Assembly (NCBI GenBank): GCA_964510225.1
Contig: CAZEAN010000202.1
Span: 1 to 7,357 of the forward strand
Direction: 5' to 3'
Source of the DNA: CAZEAN01 sp964510225
GTDB lineage: Bacteria; Planctomycetota; Planctomycetia; Isosphaerales; Isosphaeraceae
DNA: 7,357 nucleotides
Shown here: positions 5,281 through 7,357 of the stretch, piece after piece
Position numbering within the stretch: the stretch's first letter is position 1
How the letters are laid out: each line of letters begins with the position of its first letter
The notes under the pieces: generated by a model
Told to the model about the DNA's origin: nothing
Databases searched by the model: none
What the model saw: only the letters and a program-made list of their open reading frames with translations
Position numbers and translations under genes: made by a program

Positions 5281-6078
5281 GTGGTTTTTGCGAGTCATTC
5301 TCGGTCGAGTACACGTCCTGGAGGAGATCGAGGGCTATTCGCCAGACTAGCGGCGTCGCCGAGGATCCCGGAAACGCTCGACCTGTTCATCAGCATCTAC
5401 GGCCGAGGTGCGTCGAGCAAGACCTCGACCGTCACCGCGATCTCCGACCGCGTCGTCGACGACTTCTTCCCCTGCTCCGACCTCACCCTCGGCTTCTCCG
5501 ACCCCTTGGTCGGTAACGAACACCGCCGCCAGCGCGAGCTTCGGTTGGAAGTCGCGCGGCGCTCAGGCATGCCACAGTCGCTGGAGCGATCCCGCTTCGA
5601 GTGCGACCTACTGCACGGCGAGCGTGCGATCGCCCACGTCCGGCTCGGCGATGAGATCGGCCAAGATTTCTCGAACATCTCGAGTACGTCGAGCCAGGAC
5701 GACCGCGCTCGGCACCGACAGGTGCAAGGCGAGATGAGGGAGATGGGCACAGGCGGTGTTGCCATGGAGGATCTGCAACAAGAAGACCTGGATGGTTGTC
5801 ACCGGTCCCAACATACGCTCACGCCAGGATGGATAGCCGACGGTTCGACACGCTTGAAGAATCGCCTCGGCTTCCAGGGGCGAGGAACCCGCATCGCGGA
5901 ACTGTCCAAGGATGCGGTTCAGACGTGCGAGCATGGGTGTGAACTCCCGAGGGGCCTGGGGATGCTCCCCGTCCTACTCGGAGTCAACACGGCGATCAAC
6001 CTTGCCAAACCATTTCGAACAAACCACTTGGGACTAACGACATGCCATTCGGCTTTTACCCCATGGACAACCGCGTAG
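5281..6078 (+). CDS. Unrecognised reading frame, credible only in its first third; probably chimeric
   Basis: GTG 5281 has a strong GAGGAG (5267-5272) 8 bases upstream, and the frame is open for 265 codons. Codons from about 5374 to 5562 (TLDLFISIYGRGASSKTSTV ... SDRVVDDFFPCSDLTLGFSD ... GNEHRRQRELRLEVAR) end in G or C in 56 of 62 cases, a strong coding signal on this strand. The opening 30 codons have mixed third positions and low-complexity content. The last part runs antisense to the IS4-type transposase fragment (5608-5934) and is therefore doubtful. The likely picture is a real gene piece fused by rearrangement to mobile-element DNA. I recognise no family for the GC-rich segment. It follows the membrane protein by 84 bases on the same strand. 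Confidence 0.35.
   Translation: MVFASHSRSSTRPGGDRGLFARLAASPRIPETLDLFISIYGRGASSKTSTVTAISDRVVDDFFPCSDLTLGFSDPLVGNEHRRQRELRLEVARRSGMPQSLERSRFECDLLHGERAIAHVRLGDEIGQDFSNISSTSSQDDRARHRQVQGEMREMGTGGVAMEDLQQEDLDGCHRSQHTLTPGWIADGSTRLKNRLGFQGRGTRIAELSKDAVQTCEHGCELPRGLGMLPVLLGVNTAINLAKPFRTNHLGLTTCHSAFTPWTTA
5608..5934 (-). pseudogene. IS4-type transposase, N-terminal fragment
   Basis: 108 residues from ATG 5934, with GGGAG upstream on the minus strand. MLARLNRILGQFRD (1-14), then ILQACRTVGYPSWRERMLGP (26-45) and FLLQILHGNTACAHLPHLA (51-69), match the typical opening of IS4-family DDE transposases. Family similarity fades after about residue 84, and the frame stops at 5608. The catalytic DDE core, normally a further 250 or more residues, is missing, so the element is dead. 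Below 5608 the minus strand shows no continuation and instead opposes a GC3-rich plus-strand frame, which points to a deletion or rearrangement. I could not find terminal inverted repeats or a target duplication. The upstream element end probably lies within 5935-6226. Confidence 0.75.
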
Positions 6079-6226
6079 ACATGCCGGGTATCGAATAGGA
6101 GAGTTCGCAGAAGTGCGGAGAAGGCGAACCGGTCCATACGGTTATCGTGAAGAAGACGTGAAGGAAATGGCCCATTCCGGACTGCATCGAGCCAGACCCC
6201 AACCGCAGGTAGACCCAACTGGCGTG
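5935..6226. other. Non-coding stretch upstream of the transposase fragment
   Basis: About 290 bases between the IS4-type fragment and the broken gene at 6227-6808. A minus-strand frame (5919-6230) is open but unlike any family I know. The part nearest the transposase probably belongs to the element; GGGGA-TGC-TCCCC (5959-5971) is a small hairpin there. I see no gene and no clear element end. Confidence 0.45.
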
Positions 6227-6808
6227 TCACCAGGCTCTCGTTACAGGGGTCGGGAGTCCGACTCGCATGAAAAACCGGGCGAAGGCTTGGGAGAGATGCT
6301 CGCGGTAGGGCGGCAGCAACTGGGGCCGGGGGCGGCCACGTGAGCGAAGCAGCGACTAGACCACCTCGCGGGGGATGGTAAAGACCTCCCGGAAATCGTC
6401 GATGCGAAGCCCCAATTCGACCGCATCGAGCTTCGCCTCATTGAGAAAGCTCGGGTTCCAGACCTACTTGCCGCGGATATCGTCGCAGTAATTCCGCCAC
6501 GCCTTGGGCGTCGGGTTCTGTCCCTTGGCCCGCATGAAGCCCTCCCAGAGGGTGCGGTGCTCATCGAGTCCCAGATGGGGGCAGAGGACGACGTTGGAGA
6601 CGTGGTCCTGTTCCATGTCGCACGCCTTAGTCACCACCACCACGTCAGCCCGAATTCCGGTAGCGAGCTGACCAAGGCGGTCCTCGGTGACTGCATCGGT
6701 GACAAGGGGCCCGGCGGTGCTCCAGTTCAAGAGCGGGCAATCGAAGACGAGGTCGCCCTGAGCGAGCCGTTCCTCGCTCGGAGCGAATCGATACCAGGGG
6801 TCACTCAT
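6227..6808 (-). pseudogene. Conserved-looking protein of unknown function, broken by two in-frame TAG codons
   Basis: One frame on the minus strand runs from ATG 6808 to TGA 6227-6229, interrupted by TAG at 6464-6466 and TAG at 6358-6360. Removing the stops gives about 191 residues: MSDPWYRFAPSEERLAQGDL, later ADVVVVTKACDMEQDHVSNV, then after the first stop VWNPSFLNEAKLDAVELGLR and DFREVFTIPREVV, and after the second PQLLPPYREHLSQAFARFFM and RVGLPTPV. The sense continues smoothly across both stops, so two point changes (for example TAC or GAG to TAG) explain the break. I recall similar QGD...CD proteins as conserved hypotheticals but know no function. An ATG 21 bases upstream (6829) is an alternative start. 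The first 114 codons could still yield a truncated protein. Confidence 0.7.
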
Positions 6809-7085
6809 CGCCGGGAGATGACCTTCCATAATCGCCCATCATCCGGGATCGCCATCGCGGTAAGGACTCCATCGGCAGGTCGACCGGGGCTGTGCCGATT
6901 GGCTCCCAGCGGTATTGAAGGCGGACGACGCCCTCCCTCCAAGGGCGGGTTTCTTCATCACCCGAGCCGTCGGGTTGGCAGGTCTGGACCTTCGGTCCAG
7001 TTGTCCCAGCGGCCACAGGCGATGTGACTCGTTCCTCGGTCTGATGCTCAAAAGGCGTGGTCTCAGAAATTGCGTTGACTCCCAA
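6801..7085 (-). CDS. Possible small protein overlapping the start of the broken gene
   Basis: 94 codons from TTG 7085, preceded by AGGAG on the minus strand about 11 bases upstream. The stop overlaps the ATG of the downstream broken gene by 8 bases, as in translationally coupled pairs. The protein is mostly polar and looks unstructured in its first half. The segment LQYRWEPIGTAPVDLP vaguely recalls the opening of some Fic-domain proteins, but it is far too short to call. Its coding sequence coincides with a cluster of GC-rich hairpins, so it may instead be untranslated sequence. Low confidence. Confidence 0.25.
   Translation of the reverse strand: MGVNAISETTPFEHQTEERVTSPVAAGTTGPKVQTCQPDGSGDEETRPWREGVVRLQYRWEPIGTAPVDLPMESLPRWRSRMMGDYGRSSPGDE
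6929..7000. repeat. Cluster of three perfect hairpins
   Basis: CGCCCT/AGGGCG (6929-6934 and 6942-6947, loop 7), CCCGA/TCGGG (6961-6965 and 6970-6974, loop 4) and CTGGACC/GGTCCAG (6984-6990 and 6994-7000, loop 3) follow one another in 72 bases. The first is followed on the plus strand by GGTTTCTTC, a weak terminator-like tail. This could be a structured RNA, an attenuator ahead of the minus-strand gene, or the effect of high GC content. Confidence 0.45.
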
Positions 7086-7357
7086 AGCTAGTCTCTCTCC
7101 TCATCTTACTACGGATGAGGCCCTGGAGGCCAATGGCGATGATAGGTGCTTCGGTCCGCGAGGATACGCTTCGAGGCGGTACCCGGGGCATCGCCCATCT
7201 ATAAGCGTCAACCGATTGCAACATAAACCCCATTGGATGACTATGAAACAGACTGACTTGCTCGGTCAGTCGTCGTAAGAAACAACTCGAAGCGACGTTT
7301 CCTTAGTTCTACTGTAACCGTTTTAACGAAGTTTCATGCGATTAGCTCGTATCGGAC
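7086..7357. other. Right-hand tail with no recognised gene
   Basis: About 270 bases. A short open frame at 7057-7278 on the plus strand has no family resemblance. The only clear structure is a perfect 7-base inverted repeat, GACTGAC / GTCAGTC (7251-7257 and 7265-7271, loop 7), with no T-run after it on either strand. The last 80 bases are AT-richer and may lead into a promoter beyond the window. Confidence 0.4.

Noticed and set aside
6358..6466. Amber codon recoding in the broken gene
   Set aside because: Three other genes in the window use TAG as their ordinary stop, and no suppressor tRNA is visible, so point mutation is simpler.
6557..7027. A 156-codon plus-strand frame
   Set aside because: It is antisense to the minus-strand gene, whose sense is clearer and continues across its stops. 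The plus-strand protein resembles nothing known.
7251..7271. An intrinsic terminator at the GACTGAC/GTCAGTC hairpin
   Set aside because: The stem is clear, but no T-run follows on either strand.

Overview
The window looks like an accessory region of a GC-rich bacterium. A planctomycete is my best guess, from the style of the toxin-antitoxin, sigma-like and IS4-type proteins and the frequent GATCGA-type words. This is inference; no rRNA or tRNA is present to confirm it. Codon use is uneven. The toxin-antitoxin pair and a short stretch near 5374-5562 have very GC-rich third positions, while the CRISPR-associated genes are more mixed, which fits separate acquisition.

Layout. At 1-125 is the tail of a PIN-domain (VapC-type) toxin. 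At 126-898 lies a long gene-free stretch that ends in palindromes and a promoter. At 899-1679 is an overlapping toxin-antitoxin pair: an antitoxin with an AbrB-like DNA-binding front and a DUF1778-like back, followed by a TacT-type GNAT acetyltransferase toxin. At 1966-4168 is a compact CRISPR locus. It holds a Cas6 crRNA-processing nuclease (minus strand), a divergent sigma-70-like protein broken by a frameshift (plus strand), and a four-repeat array. The repeat geometry (hairpin followed by ATTGAAAC) says the array is read on the minus strand, the same strand as cas6. At 4169-4677 is an AT-richer non-coding stretch that is the natural place for the leader. At 4678-5196 is a small three-helix membrane protein of unknown family. 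No cas1, cas2, cas10, cas5/7 or nuclease effector lies in the window.

From about 5200 onward the sequence is decayed. There is an unrecognised plus-strand reading frame (from 5281), an N-terminal fragment of an IS4-type transposase (minus, 5608-5934), a conserved-looking minus-strand gene broken by two in-frame TAG codons (6227-6808), a doubtful small ORF overlapping its start, and a hairpin-rich tail with no clear gene.

How the parts may work together. Cas6 would cut the array transcript 8 nt from the end of each repeat. The sigma-like protein may have regulated the locus, or been guided by it, and the membrane protein could be an effector. These last two links rest on proximity only. The most distinctive content is the Cas6 / sigma-like / mini-array / membrane-protein cluster and the hybrid AbrB-DUF1778 antitoxin.
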